Positions 44,109-52,556 of a stretch of DNA of 64,000 nt are shown piece after piece. How positions within the stretch are numbered: the stretch's first letter is position 1; each line of letters begins with the position of its first letter. Made by a program: the position numbers and the translations under genes. The notes under the pieces were generated by a model. It had not been told where the DNA came from and searched no databases. It was given only the letters and a program-made list of their open reading frames with translations. Origin of the DNA: Spirosoma fluviale (GTDB taxonomy: Bacteria > Bacteroidota > Bacteroidia > Cytophagales > Spirosomataceae); assembly GCF_900230225.1 (NCBI RefSeq), contig NZ_OCNH01000002.1, positions 124,001 through 188,000 of the forward strand. The letters run 5' to 3'.

Positions 44109-44211
44109 TGCCGACCGCCGATACGTCGGACCGCCCGGTTGGGTGTGCTATTGAGTTGTATCTTCAACACACTCAACCGGGCGGTCCGACGTATCGGCGG
44201 TCGGCATTACA
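44104..44211. repeat. 44-bp inverted repeat between convergent purB and proC
   Basis: Arms 44104-44147 and 44168-44211 pair over 44 bp with one G.T wobble and a 20-nt loop. The left arm holds the purB TAA (44106-44108) and the right arm abuts the proC stop (44212), so it fills the whole space. Termini tgtaatgccgaccg and cggtcggcattaca match the TGTARTRCCG set. Confidence 0.92.
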
Positions 44212-45015
44212 TTACTCTTTCGATAGCTCCGTTGCCCGAACTTGGGCGGCTTTAATGCCCGCTACGAGAGTATTAGCCAGCCCACCGCTTTCAAATTCGC
44301 GCAGGGCTGCTTCGGTGGTGCCGCCTTTGGAGGCTACGGCTTTAATTAGCTCGTCCAGCGATTTATCGGCGGTGTTGATGAGGTGATAGGCTCCCAGCAT
44401 CGTTTGTTTGACCAGTAAAGCCGATACAGAGTCATCAAATCCCATTTGCTTCCCGGCGTCGATCATTGCTTTTACGACGAAATAAAAATAAGCAGGACCA
44501 CTACCGCTGAGCGCCGTAACGGCATCGAGCATGGACTCATCTTCCAGGAAAATAGACCGGCCCGTAGCGTTGATCAGGTTTTCGACCCGACGCAGACTGG
44601 GTAAATCCACTTCTTTGGCCGCCGTAAAACCAGTTATGCCCATGCCCAGCATGGCGGGCGTGTTAGGCATGGCCCGAACAACGAGCGGATGCCCTAATTT
44701 TTCCTGAATCTGATTGATCGGAATGCCTGCCATGATCGACAGAATAACCTGATGCGGTTGTACTACTTCCCGAAGGGCTTCGTGTACACTGTTGAAGTCC
44801 TGTGGCTTAACCGACAGGATGATCAAATCCGTTTCGCCAACGTGTGGGCCAATGGTATCAACAACAACACCGGCTTTTTCATTTTTGAGCGCTTCAGAAC
44901 GGTCAGCACTTTTTTCAATAAGAAGTAGGTTCTCTTTTTTTACCAGATCGTACTGCAAAAACGATTTGGCGAACGCCATACCCATATTGCCACAACCCAC
45001 GATAGCGATTTTCAT
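44212..45015 (-). CDS. proC: Pyrroline-5-carboxylate reductase
   Basis: A 267-residue cytoplasmic NAD(P)H enzyme for the last step of proline synthesis. The Rossmann motif is MKIAIVGCGNMGMAFAKSFL, followed by VRAMPNTPAMLGMGITG. The C-terminal signature is DAVTALSGSGPAYFYFVVKAMIDAG and KGGTTEAALREFESGGL. All match the family closely. It is convergent with purB and separated from the TlpA gene upstream by a terminator. Confidence 0.97.
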   Translation of the reverse strand: MKIAIVGCGNMGMAFAKSFLQYDLVKKENLLLIEKSADRSEALKNEKAGVVVDTIGPHVGETDLIILSVKPQDFNSVHEALREVVQPHQVILSIMAGIPINQIQEKLGHPLVVRAMPNTPAMLGMGITGFTAAKEVDLPSLRRVENLINATGRSIFLEDESMLDAVTALSGSGPAYFYFVVKAMIDAGKQMGFDDSVSALLVKQTMLGAYHLINTADKSLDELIKAVASKGGTTEAALREFESGGLANTLVAGIKAAQVRATELSKE

Positions 45016-45085
45016 TTGTCAATAATTGTATTGGTGAATGCGTCAGGGTTGATGAAGTATACGTTTGGCACTTGACCAAAACAAA

Positions 45086-45111
45086 AAGGTCAGGTTCGTA
45101 AACCTGACCTT
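45086..45111 (-). terminator. Terminator of the gatB-tlpA unit
   Basis: On the reverse strand an 11-bp perfect stem (aaggtcaggtt/aacctgacctt) with a 4-nt loop is followed by tttttgtttt. It lies 26 nt after the stop of the thioredoxin-like gene. Confidence 0.8.
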
Positions 45112-45136
45112 ACAAAACTAACGACTTGCGGTTAAC

Positions 45137-46273
45137 TCACTGCCCACCTTTCAGAATTTCTTCCAATTTCTGTTCCAGTGCGTCGCCCCGGAGGTTCTTG
45201 GCAATAATTTTTCCTTCTTTATCAAGCAAAAACGTAGCCGGAATTGCCTGAACGCCGTATTGCTGGGCCGCTGCCGACTGCCAGAATTTCAGATCCGACA
45301 CGTGGGTCCAGGTAAGGTTATCGTTCCGGATGGCTTTCGTCCAGTTGGCTTTCGCCTGGTCCAGCGAAACGCTGTAGATGGCAAAGCCTTTGTCCTTAAA
45401 CTTGTTGTACATCCGGACAACATTGGGGTTTTCAGCCCGGCAAGGCCCACACCAAGATGCCCAGAAGTCGATCAGCACATATTTACCCCGTAAAGACGAC
45501 AGCGGCACGGGGGTACCCGTTGTATCATTCAACGCTATTTCGGGAGCGGGTGCGCCTACCGATACGCCTTTGATCCGGGCAACCCGGCCAATGAGTGACT
45601 TGGCGTGCGGGCTGTTCGGATTTTCTTTCTCGAACCGTTGCGCCAGTGATTCATACGTGGTAAAGTCGGTGTCGATGTTAATGAAGTTCAGGGCAAACAA
45701 AGACACTAGAGAGGTTCCCATTTCGGGCAGCATAGCCTTTACTTTGTTGACAACATCCTGCTCGGCGGTTTGGTACTCCTGTTCAATCTGCGAAATGCGC
45801 TTATTGTCCTTTTTCTCGGTAGCAGCCGCCACCTGTTTGTTCCAGGTTGCTACTTTCGCTTCCATATCGGTGCGGAGCGTATTGAGCTTATTATAATACT
45901 CCATGTTTTTGGAGCCTGTAACAGTTGCCTGACCCGTCTGCCCGGTTTTAGCATCCATGCGGTAGCCATCAGCTACCACGTTCAGCGTTTCGCCCCCTTC
46001 TACCAGTAGCGCCATCTTTTGTCCGCCACCCACATTCAGAACAAATACCTCGCCCCCGTCGGCCACCTTACCGTTTATAGTAAAGGTGTTGCCGGTCGCA
46101 ATTTTTGTGGAGTCCAACTTATGGGTTGGCTGCGAATTAGTTTCCAGATAGACGTAGCTGCCTGGGGTTGCTTTGTTGACTTTACCCGTTACGGTAAACG
46201 GCTTGGTAGACTGAGCACTAACCGTAAGGCTAAAGGCTACCAGACTGGCTACGTTAAACAATAGATTTTTCAT
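45137..46273 (-). CDS. TlpA-like thiol-disulfide protein with DUF4369-type N terminus
   Basis: A 378-residue exported protein with a signal peptide (MKNLLFNVASLVAFSLTVSA). Residues about 20-110 form a beta-rich DUF4369-like domain (FTVTGKVNKATPGSYVYLE), then a helical middle region. The C-terminal thioredoxin fold carries the redox site WASWCGPCRAENP and the cis-Pro in QAIPATFLLDKEG. Likely role: periplasmic thiol reduction, for example in cytochrome maturation. It begins 4 nt after gatB. Confidence 0.9.
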   Translation of the reverse strand: MKNLLFNVASLVAFSLTVSAQSTKPFTVTGKVNKATPGSYVYLETNSQPTHKLDSTKIATGNTFTINGKVADGGEVFVLNVGGGQKMALLVEGGETLNVVADGYRMDAKTGQTGQATVTGSKNMEYYNKLNTLRTDMEAKVATWNKQVAAATEKKDNKRISQIEQEYQTAEQDVVNKVKAMLPEMGTSLVSLFALNFINIDTDFTTYESLAQRFEKENPNSPHAKSLIGRVARIKGVSVGAPAPEIALNDTTGTPVPLSSLRGKYVLIDFWASWCGPCRAENPNVVRMYNKFKDKGFAIYSVSLDQAKANWTKAIRNDNLTWTHVSDLKFWQSAAAQQYGVQAIPATFLLDKEGKIIAKNLRGDALEQKLEEILKGGQ

Positions 46274-46277
46274 GTAT

Positions 46278-47759
46278 CTATAATATCTTGGCTAATAACT
46301 CATTTACCAGTTTTGGATCGGCCGAACCTTTCGATTTTTTCATCACCTCGCCAACAAACAGGCCCAACAGGTTTTTCTTGCCTTTTCGGTATTGCTCTAC
46401 TTTGTCGGGCCAGGCAGCCAGTACCTCCTCTACCAACGTTTGGAGGGCGTCGGTATTGCGATTCTGTACTAATCCATTCGCTTTGGCAATGTCTTCCGGC
46501 GTTGAATCCGGTTGGTCAATCATCAACGTAAACACCTGCTGAGCAGCCGTTTGACTGACGACCCCTCCATCGACCAGATTGATTAAAGCCGCCAGCCGTT
46601 CTGCCGAGACCGGAAACTGCCGTTCCCGAAGCGTTTTTTCGTTGAGCTGGCCTTTTACCGGACCCATAATCCAGTTCGACACGGCCTTATAATTTGAGGT
46701 CATCATACAGACGGCTTCGTAATACTCGGCCAGTTCTTTAGCATCGGTCAACAAAGCGGCATCGTAATCGGGCAGACCATATACTGTCGTGAACTTCTGA
46801 TACAATTCGGCCGGAAGTACCGGCATTTGGGCCTGGATGTCGGCTAGCCATGCATCCGAAATGACAACGGGTGTCAGGTCGGGGTCGGGAAAGTAACGGT
46901 AATCATTCATCGTTTCTTTCTCGCGCATGGCGTGGCTAAGACCAGTGGCAGCATCAAACGTGCGTGTTTCCTGTGTAATGCGTCCGCCCGATTCAGTCAA
47001 TTCAACCTGCCGCAGAAATTCACTATCTACGGCCCGCATCACATTCCGAATCGAATTCAAGTTTTTTACTTCAACCTTCGTGCCGAGATGCGTTGCACCC
47101 CTGGGTCGAATGGAAACATTTACGTCGCAACGCAGCGAACCCTCCTCCATGTTGCCATCGCAGATGTCCAGATACCGAACCAACCGCCTAACTTCCGTCA
47201 GGTATTGACCCGCTTCATCGGCCGTACGAATGCAGGGATCGGTCACCATTTCAATGAGGGGCGTACCCGCCCGGTTATAGTCTAGCTGCGTGGCCCATTG
47301 ATCGCCATCGTGAATAGATTTTCCGGCGTCTTCTTCGAGGTGAATGTGGTGAACCTGGATGGTTGTCTGGTAAGGTTGCCCCGTAACAGGGTCTTTCACT
47401 TTGACTAAAATACCTCCGCCAACGCAGATAGGTCCTTTATCCTGCGAAAGCTGATAACCTTTTGGCAGGTCAGGGTAAAAATAATTTTTACGGGCAAACA
47501 CATTATGCCGGGTAATGGTACTGCCACAGGCTAGTCCCATCCGCACAGCGTAATCAACGGCTTTACGATTCAGTTTAGGCAACGTACCCGGATGCCCGAG
47601 TGTAATGACACTAATATTTGTGTTTGGTTCAGCGCCGAACGCGTTGGTATCAGACGCGAATATTTTGCTTTGCGTAAGCAACTGGCAGTGTACTTCCAGC
47701 CCAATAACGGCTTCGTATTGAGACAGAACCTCCGGCGAAAGGGTCGCTTCGGCTATCAT
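46278..47759 (-). CDS. gatB: Asp/Glu-tRNA amidotransferase subunit B
   Basis: A 493-residue GatCAB subunit that phosphorylates and amidates misacylated Glu-tRNA(Gln)/Asp-tRNA(Asn). The start YEAVIGLEVHCQLLTQSKIFA is diagnostic. Other family segments are YFYPDLPKGYQLSQ, IHLEEDAGKS, DYNRAGTPLIEMVTDP and LRCDVNVSIRP. The C-terminal YqeY-like tail ends in VMKKSKGSADPKLVNELL. gatA and gatC are not adjacent. It heads the gatB-tlpA unit. Confidence 0.97.
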   Translation of the reverse strand: MIAEATLSPEVLSQYEAVIGLEVHCQLLTQSKIFASDTNAFGAEPNTNISVITLGHPGTLPKLNRKAVDYAVRMGLACGSTITRHNVFARKNYFYPDLPKGYQLSQDKGPICVGGGILVKVKDPVTGQPYQTTIQVHHIHLEEDAGKSIHDGDQWATQLDYNRAGTPLIEMVTDPCIRTADEAGQYLTEVRRLVRYLDICDGNMEEGSLRCDVNVSIRPRGATHLGTKVEVKNLNSIRNVMRAVDSEFLRQVELTESGGRITQETRTFDAATGLSHAMREKETMNDYRYFPDPDLTPVVISDAWLADIQAQMPVLPAELYQKFTTVYGLPDYDAALLTDAKELAEYYEAVCMMTSNYKAVSNWIMGPVKGQLNEKTLRERQFPVSAERLAALINLVDGGVVSQTAAQQVFTLMIDQPDSTPEDIAKANGLVQNRNTDALQTLVEEVLAAWPDKVEQYRKGKKNLLGLFVGEVMKKSKGSADPKLVNELLAKIL

Positions 47760-47782
47760 TGGCAGAAATTAAAAATTTTAGA

Positions 47783-47790
47783 CAAAGATA
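47783..47790 (-). promoter_or_regulatory. -7 promoter element for gatB
   Basis: On the reverse strand TATCTTTG fits TAnnTTTG, 23 nt before the gatB ATG. Confidence 0.5.
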
Positions 47791-47870
47791 GGGAGAAATA
47801 AAACAGGGGCTAGCAGCTAAGTTCGTTGGAAAAGGAGTATCAGATACGTTGGGAAGCCGTACCAGAACAG

Positions 47871-48707
47871 TTAAAGGACGTTGAGCCGATACTTGACATA
47901 GGTTTGCGCAAGCAGGGCAAATTTTTGTGGATTAGGTACTCGAACCCGCTCCCGTTGAATGCGGGAAGCTGACAGTTGCTTGATTTTATTGAACAGGGTT
48001 TGGTAGTAGATATACGCCAGATAAACGCCCATTCTGGCCCCTCGTGGCAAATTCATAATGCCGATGTAGGCTTCATCGAAGTCTTTCTGAATATCGGCTT
48101 CAATGAGTTTCTTGGCATCGAGACCGAAGTCTTTAAAATCGACGCCGGGGAAATAGGTACGCCCCCGATCAACAAAATCACTTTTTAGATCGCGCAGGAA
48201 GTTCACTTTCTGAAAAGCGGACCCCAGTTTACAAGCCGCTCCCCGAAGGCGATCAAACTCAGCCAGGTCACCTTCGCAGAATACCCGCAGGCACATAAGG
48301 CCAACAACCTCCGCAGAACCGTAAATGTATTCTTTATAGCCTTTGGCATCATAATCCTGGTAGTATAGATCCATCTCCATACTCTTCAGAAAAGCTTCAA
48401 TCAACTCGTGATCGATTTTGTACTCATTGACCACGAGTTGAAAGGATTGTAATATGGGATTCAGACTGATTCCTTCCTCAATGGCCTGATAAGTATCATG
48501 TTTAAAGCGCAGCAGGAGCGTCTTTTTGTCATAATCATGGAACGTGTCCACAATTTCATCGGCATATCGCACAAATCCATAGATGGCATAGATAGGTAAG
48601 TGGAATTTACGGTCAAGCGTTTTAATGCCTAACGTAAACGACGTACTGTACTGCTCAGTAATGAGTTTACTGCACTCCAGTGCCGTTTTATTGAACAATG
48701 CCATCAT
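47871..48707 (-). CDS. crtB: Phytoene synthase (squalene/phytoene synthase family)
   Basis: A 278-residue prenyltransferase that joins two GGPP molecules to phytoene. The first aspartate-rich motif is YGFVRYADEIVDTF and the second is in FLRDLKSDFVDRGRTYFP. YGSAEVVGLMCLRVF and SAFQKVNFLRDL are also conserved. Length is normal. It lies 95 nt downstream of crtI on the same strand. An ATG pair at 48707/48704 gives two possible starts. Confidence 0.93.
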   Translation of the reverse strand: MMALFNKTALECSKLITEQYSTSFTLGIKTLDRKFHLPIYAIYGFVRYADEIVDTFHDYDKKTLLLRFKHDTYQAIEEGISLNPILQSFQLVVNEYKIDHELIEAFLKSMEMDLYYQDYDAKGYKEYIYGSAEVVGLMCLRVFCEGDLAEFDRLRGAACKLGSAFQKVNFLRDLKSDFVDRGRTYFPGVDFKDFGLDAKKLIEADIQKDFDEAYIGIMNLPRGARMGVYLAYIYYQTLFNKIKQLSASRIQRERVRVPNPQKFALLAQTYVKYRLNVL

Positions 48708-48802
48708 AAAAATTAAGCGTATAGTATTATTTAGGGTTAGAAAGAAAATTGGTGCATCGAAAAATGATTGACGACTTACGGAATCGTACTTTATGGAAGC
48801 AA

Positions 48803-50275
48803 CTAATTAAACTCTTTAGCGACTTCGTCGGCCACAACCAGCCCTGATATGAGCGAAGGCGGGACGCCGGGGCCAGGTACGGTCAGTTGGCCAGTGTAAA
48901 ATAAGTTATCAACGTGTTTGTTCTTTAGGGACGGCTTTAAAATTGCCGTTTGCCGTAAGGTGTTTGCCAACCCATATGCATTACCCCGAAATGCGTTGTA
49001 GTCCTGTTTAAAATCATTATGTGCGTAACTACGTTTAAAGACAACATGGCTGCGAATATCCTCACCCACATAAGCTTCGAGCCGATTCATGATCAAGTTA
49101 TAATAGTGTTCACGAGTCGCATTGTCATCGGTTAAGTCCGGAGCTACGGGAATTAACAGAAACAGGTTCTCGTACCCTTCGGGGGCAACGCTGGGATCTG
49201 TTTTCGACGGGGCCGATGCATAAAACAAGGGTTTGGATGGCCAGCGTGGAGCCTCGTAGATTTCCTGTGCGTGAATTTTAAAGTCTTCGTCAAAGAATAA
49301 ATTGTGGTGCAGCAACCGTGGCAGGCGCTTGTTAACACCCAGGTAGAACAGCAAGGAAGAGGGTGCCATTACGCGACTTTTCCAGTACGCATCGTCATAG
49401 TTCCGGTTTGTTTCGTCGAGAAGGCTTGTTTCAACGTGGTTATAATCGGCACCGGCAACGACCACATCGGTTTCGAAAATACCGTCTGTGGTGACTACAC
49501 GCTGGGCATTCTTTTTCTCCACATCAATCTTTTGTACGGTCTGGTTCAGCAGAATCTTAACTCCTTTCTCTTCGGCCAGCCGGACCATGCCTTTTACGAT
49601 TTCGTGCATGCCACCCATCGGATACCAGGTTCCCAGGGCCATCTCGGCATAGTTCATCAGGCTATACATGGCAGGGGTGTTTTCGGGCGTAGCTCCCAGA
49701 AACAGAACTGGAAACTCAACAATTTCCAGTAAACGAGGGTGGGTGAAGAACTTACGGGCGTGCGACGCAAATGACTGAAATACATCAAGTCGCGTAACAT
49801 CGAACAACAGTTTCAGGCTTAGAAACTCCGTTACTGACCGGCTTGGTTTCCAGACGAACTTGTTCATGCCAACCTCGTATTTATAAGAGGCCTGCTTTAA
49901 GAACTGTTGTAGCCTCTTACCACTGCCCGGTTCGATTCCTTCAAACAAGGCTTCCAGATTATCCAGTCCGGCCGGGAGGTCTACTGATTCATCGGGTCCA
50001 AAAACAACTTTATAGGAAGGATCGAGCCTAACAAGGTTGTAATAGTCACTTGTCTTCTTGCCAAAACGGGCGAAATAGGTATCGAAAACGTCTGGCATCC
50101 AATACCAGCTTGGACCCATATCGAAAGTGAATCCTTCGGCTTCAAACACGCGTGCGCGTCCACCAGGTACAGAGTTTTTCTCAAGAATGGTAACATCGTA
50201 ACCTTTATCGGCTAGACTGGTTGCAGCAGCCAGCCCGGCAAATCCGGCTCCTATAACAAGAACTCGCTTGGGCAT
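48803..50275 (-). CDS. crtI: Phytoene desaturase (CrtI family)
   Basis: A 490-residue FAD oxidoreductase that desaturates phytoene toward lycopene. It begins MPKRVLVIGAGFAGLAAATSL, the FAD-binding fold. Other features are VPGGRARVFEAEGFTFDMGPSW, WYPMGGMHEIVKGMVRLAEE and the C-terminal FYTGQLTVPGPGVPPSLISG. An ATG at 50332 would add a 19-residue hydrophobic piece and is not favoured. With crtB it covers the first two carotenoid steps; no cyclase or hydroxylase gene is in the window. Confidence 0.94.
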   Translation of the reverse strand: MPKRVLVIGAGFAGLAAATSLADKGYDVTILEKNSVPGGRARVFEAEGFTFDMGPSWYWMPDVFDTYFARFGKKTSDYYNLVRLDPSYKVVFGPDESVDLPAGLDNLEALFEGIEPGSGKRLQQFLKQASYKYEVGMNKFVWKPSRSVTEFLSLKLLFDVTRLDVFQSFASHARKFFTHPRLLEIVEFPVLFLGATPENTPAMYSLMNYAEMALGTWYPMGGMHEIVKGMVRLAEEKGVKILLNQTVQKIDVEKKNAQRVVTTDGIFETDVVVAGADYNHVETSLLDETNRNYDDAYWKSRVMAPSSLLFYLGVNKRLPRLLHHNLFFDEDFKIHAQEIYEAPRWPSKPLFYASAPSKTDPSVAPEGYENLFLLIPVAPDLTDDNATREHYYNLIMNRLEAYVGEDIRSHVVFKRSYAHNDFKQDYNAFRGNAYGLANTLRQTAILKPSLKNKHVDNLFYTGQLTVPGPGVPPSLISGLVVADEVAKEFN

Positions 50276-50614
50276 TAGTACAAGAATGATGGTTAAAAAG
50301 TGGAAAAGTAATTGATGAAGAATTTTGTTCAAGCTAAATGGCCTAAAATTTCTACAAAATACCTGTCTGGAAAAGTATAAATGGAGTTATATAGTTCGGT
50401 TAACTGTTTTGGTTAAGTACTATTACTGTAGATATAGAAATGTATAGATAACAGAAGAAAACAGATATGTATGGTATAAGTGCTTGTTGGTGAAATCCTT
50501 AAAAACGAAAAAAAGTTGGGTAGAAACCTACCCAACTTTTCGAACCTTCCTCTTTTTAACCAAAAACTACTCAATCAATGAACCTTAGACGGTGGACTTT
50601 CGAAAAAGTCTCAT
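50276..50614. other. 339-nt space between the sigma gene and crtI
   Basis: AT-rich DNA with no plausible gene. It holds the sigma-factor terminator (50511-50540) and presumably the crtI promoter. I found no TAnnTTTG on the minus strand here; short repeats of ggttaa near 50400 are the only other structure. Confidence 0.6.
50511..50540 (-). terminator. Terminator of the ECF sigma gene
   Basis: A 13-bp perfect stem (arms 50511-50523 and 50528-50540) with an aaac loop; on the reverse strand it is followed by a T-rich run. It ends about 75 nt downstream of the sigma stop codon and uncouples it from crtI. Confidence 0.8.
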
Positions 50615-51130
50615 CTAGGCATTAAAATAGGCGTAAACTTTTAGTTGTCCCTTTAACTCCTTACGGGCAATGTGAATTCTGTTTTTCACGGTTCCAATAG
50701 GAATGTTGAGTTTTGCCGCTATCTCGTGGTACTTGAAGCCACGAAAGTGCATCATAAATGGAGTCTTGTATGTGTCTTCCAAACCATTTACGGCACGGTT
50801 AATATCGTCTTGAGCGAAAGAAGAGTAAGCCAGATTATCGGTGCTGCTCTCAATCGAGTTAATGTAATGAAGATTATCAGTCGTATCGATGAATGTGTTC
50901 TTGCGCACCATCCGTTGGTAGTTGGTGATGAACGTATTCTTCATGATTGTATAGAGCCAAGCTTTCAAATTTGTACCGTCTGTGTATTTGTCGCGATTCG
51001 TAAATGCTTTCAATAAGGTATCTTGTAACAGGTCATTTGCATCTTCAACATCCTTAGTTAAACGAAGAGCAAATGGACGTAACGATTTAGACACTTTGCC
51101 AATATGGTTAGTAAATTCGAGAGCGGTCAT
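50615..51130 (-). CDS. ECF-type RNA polymerase sigma factor
   Basis: A 171-residue sigma-70 family protein from the ATG at 51130 (MTALEFTNHIGKVSKSLRPFALRLT). Region 2 is DANDLLQDTLLKAFTNRDKYTDGTNLKAWLYTIMKNTFI, and region 4 is YKTPFMMHFRGFKYHEIAAKLNIPIGTVKNRIHIARKELK with the helix-turn-helix. An earlier ATG at 51205 would add 25 residues that do not look like the family. No anti-sigma gene is adjacent. Its place beside crtI/crtB fits the sigma-crt clusters of Bacteroidota, so carotenoid control is a reasonable inference. Confidence 0.9.
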   Translation of the reverse strand: MTALEFTNHIGKVSKSLRPFALRLTKDVEDANDLLQDTLLKAFTNRDKYTDGTNLKAWLYTIMKNTFITNYQRMVRKNTFIDTTDNLHYINSIESSTDNLAYSSFAQDDINRAVNGLEDTYKTPFMMHFRGFKYHEIAAKLNIPIGTVKNRIHIARKELKGQLKVYAYFNA

Positions 51131-51480
51131 GGCTGTTATAAGTTTTTCTGTTGAATCGATTGTACTAGCATTTAGACAAAAAGGCGACCAGTCTTCTACT
51201 TTCACCTTAAAAGCTGTACTCTCCTTATGGTAAGTAATTGTTAGTCAGTTCGTTGTATTAGGTTAAAATTAAGTTGCTGCGATAATATAGAGTGCTTACC
51301 AGTTGTGGAGTGTGGAATATTTCCCCCATTCTGTGGAATCAAAAGTGTGGATTTTGTTTAACAATCGGGATTTTATCTTCAACAAAACGCAAATAATCCC
51401 ACCTTATTTCCCTTTGAATTGGGATAAGGTGGGATTATTTATCCAGAATACTGGAATAGGATAATGAAATATTGATAAAA
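51131..51480. other. 350-nt space between kdsD and the sigma gene
   Basis: No gene is seen. It contains the kdsD terminator (51391-51440). On the sigma side (about 51206-51330) it holds AT-rich DNA that must carry the sigma promoter, though a clear -7 box was not recognised. Confidence 0.55.
51391..51440 (-). terminator. Terminator of kdsD
   Basis: A 17-bp perfect stem, arms 51391-51407 (aaataatcccaccttat) and 51424-51440, with a 16-nt loop. On the reverse strand it begins 41 nt after the kdsD stop and runs into attatttgcgttttg. Confidence 0.75.
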
Positions 51481-52449
51481 TTAAATAAGTCCTTCGCGCA
51501 ACAGATCGTGCAGATGAATGAATCCAAGAACTTGTGTATTGTCGGCAACAACTAGCTGAGAAATATCTTTTTCCTGCATTAATTGTAGCGCCACAACGGC
51601 ATATTCATCAGGACCTACGCACACAGGTTGGGTCGTCATGACGTCCTGAGCGCAAAGCTCCCAGAATGAGGTATGATCATAGGCCGTTCGGCGTATATCG
51701 CCATCGGTAACGATGCCTGCAAGGACACCATTTTGATCAACAACTGCTGTTGCCCCCAGTCTATTGGCGGAAATCATAAAGATAACCTCTCTGAGTGGGG
51801 TATCCGGTAGAACCCTAGGACAGGTGTTGTGTGGAAAAATATCAGCAACTTTCAAATACAGCCGCTTTCCCAGTGAACCACCGGGGTGGTAACGGGCAAA
51901 GTCCTGTCGTGTAAAACCACGGACTTCTAATAAACTAACTGCGAGGGCATCACCTATGGCCAACGCAACCGTCGTGCTCGTTGTGGGGGCTAAATTGAGC
52001 GGATCAGCTTCCACTTCCGCATACGCGTGAAGAACATGATCTGCATGCCTGGCCAGATACGAGTCGCGGGCACTAACCAGCGCAATCAGACGCACCCCTG
52101 TACGCTTTAATAAGGGAATTAAGACCTTAATTTCGGCCGTGTTTCCGCTCTTCGAGATCAACAAAACAACATCGTTGGTCTGGATCATACCCAGGTCACC
52201 ATGGATGGCATCGGCAGCGTGCATAAACAGAGACGGAGTGCCTGTTGAATTCATTGTGGCTACTATTTTCTGCCCTACCAGTGCGCTTTTTCCAACACCG
52301 GTTACAACCAGACGGCCCGACGAATTAAGGATCGTTTCGACCGTTTCATTGAATTGCTCATCCAGTAAGTCAACAGCTTTACGGATTGCGTCAGCCTCGG
52401 CCAGCAAAACCGAACGGGCAATAGTCTTAGGATTTTTTATTACTTTCAA
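51481..52449 (-). CDS. kdsD: Arabinose-5-phosphate isomerase, KpsF/GutQ family
   Basis: A 322-residue cytoplasmic enzyme converting ribulose 5-phosphate to arabinose 5-phosphate for KDO synthesis. The SIS domain includes GRLVVTGVGKSALVGQKIVATMNSTGTPSLFMH and AIHGDLGM, with VVLLISKSGNTAEI. Two CBS domains follow from about residue 200 (LREVIFMISANRLGATAVVD, DVMTTQPVCVGPDEYAVVAL). Length and order are standard. The alternative KpsF/GutQ paralogues cannot be separated by sequence alone. Confidence 0.93.
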   Translation of the reverse strand: MKVIKNPKTIARSVLLAEADAIRKAVDLLDEQFNETVETILNSSGRLVVTGVGKSALVGQKIVATMNSTGTPSLFMHAADAIHGDLGMIQTNDVVLLISKSGNTAEIKVLIPLLKRTGVRLIALVSARDSYLARHADHVLHAYAEVEADPLNLAPTTSTTVALAIGDALAVSLLEVRGFTRQDFARYHPGGSLGKRLYLKVADIFPHNTCPRVLPDTPLREVIFMISANRLGATAVVDQNGVLAGIVTDGDIRRTAYDHTSFWELCAQDVMTTQPVCVGPDEYAVVALQLMQEKDISQLVVADNTQVLGFIHLHDLLREGLI

Positions 52450-52505
52450 CGTCAGTTTTGATAATAAGGAATGGTTTGCAGTGTATATTCGCTAACTTTA
52501 TATAG

Positions 52506-52513
52506 CAAAGATA
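52506..52513 (-). promoter_or_regulatory. -7 promoter element for kdsD
   Basis: On the reverse strand TATCTTTG fits TAnnTTTG, 56 nt before the kdsD ATG, in the divergent kdsD/recQ space. Confidence 0.45.
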
Positions 52514-52556
52514 CAGCAAGCGCATAGAGTAAAGTAACTTTTGTACGATTTGTAGA

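Noticed and set aside
50276..51480. tRNA or small RNA genes in the gaps around the sigma gene
   Set aside because: I saw no cloverleaf-like sequence or CCA end; only simple terminators.
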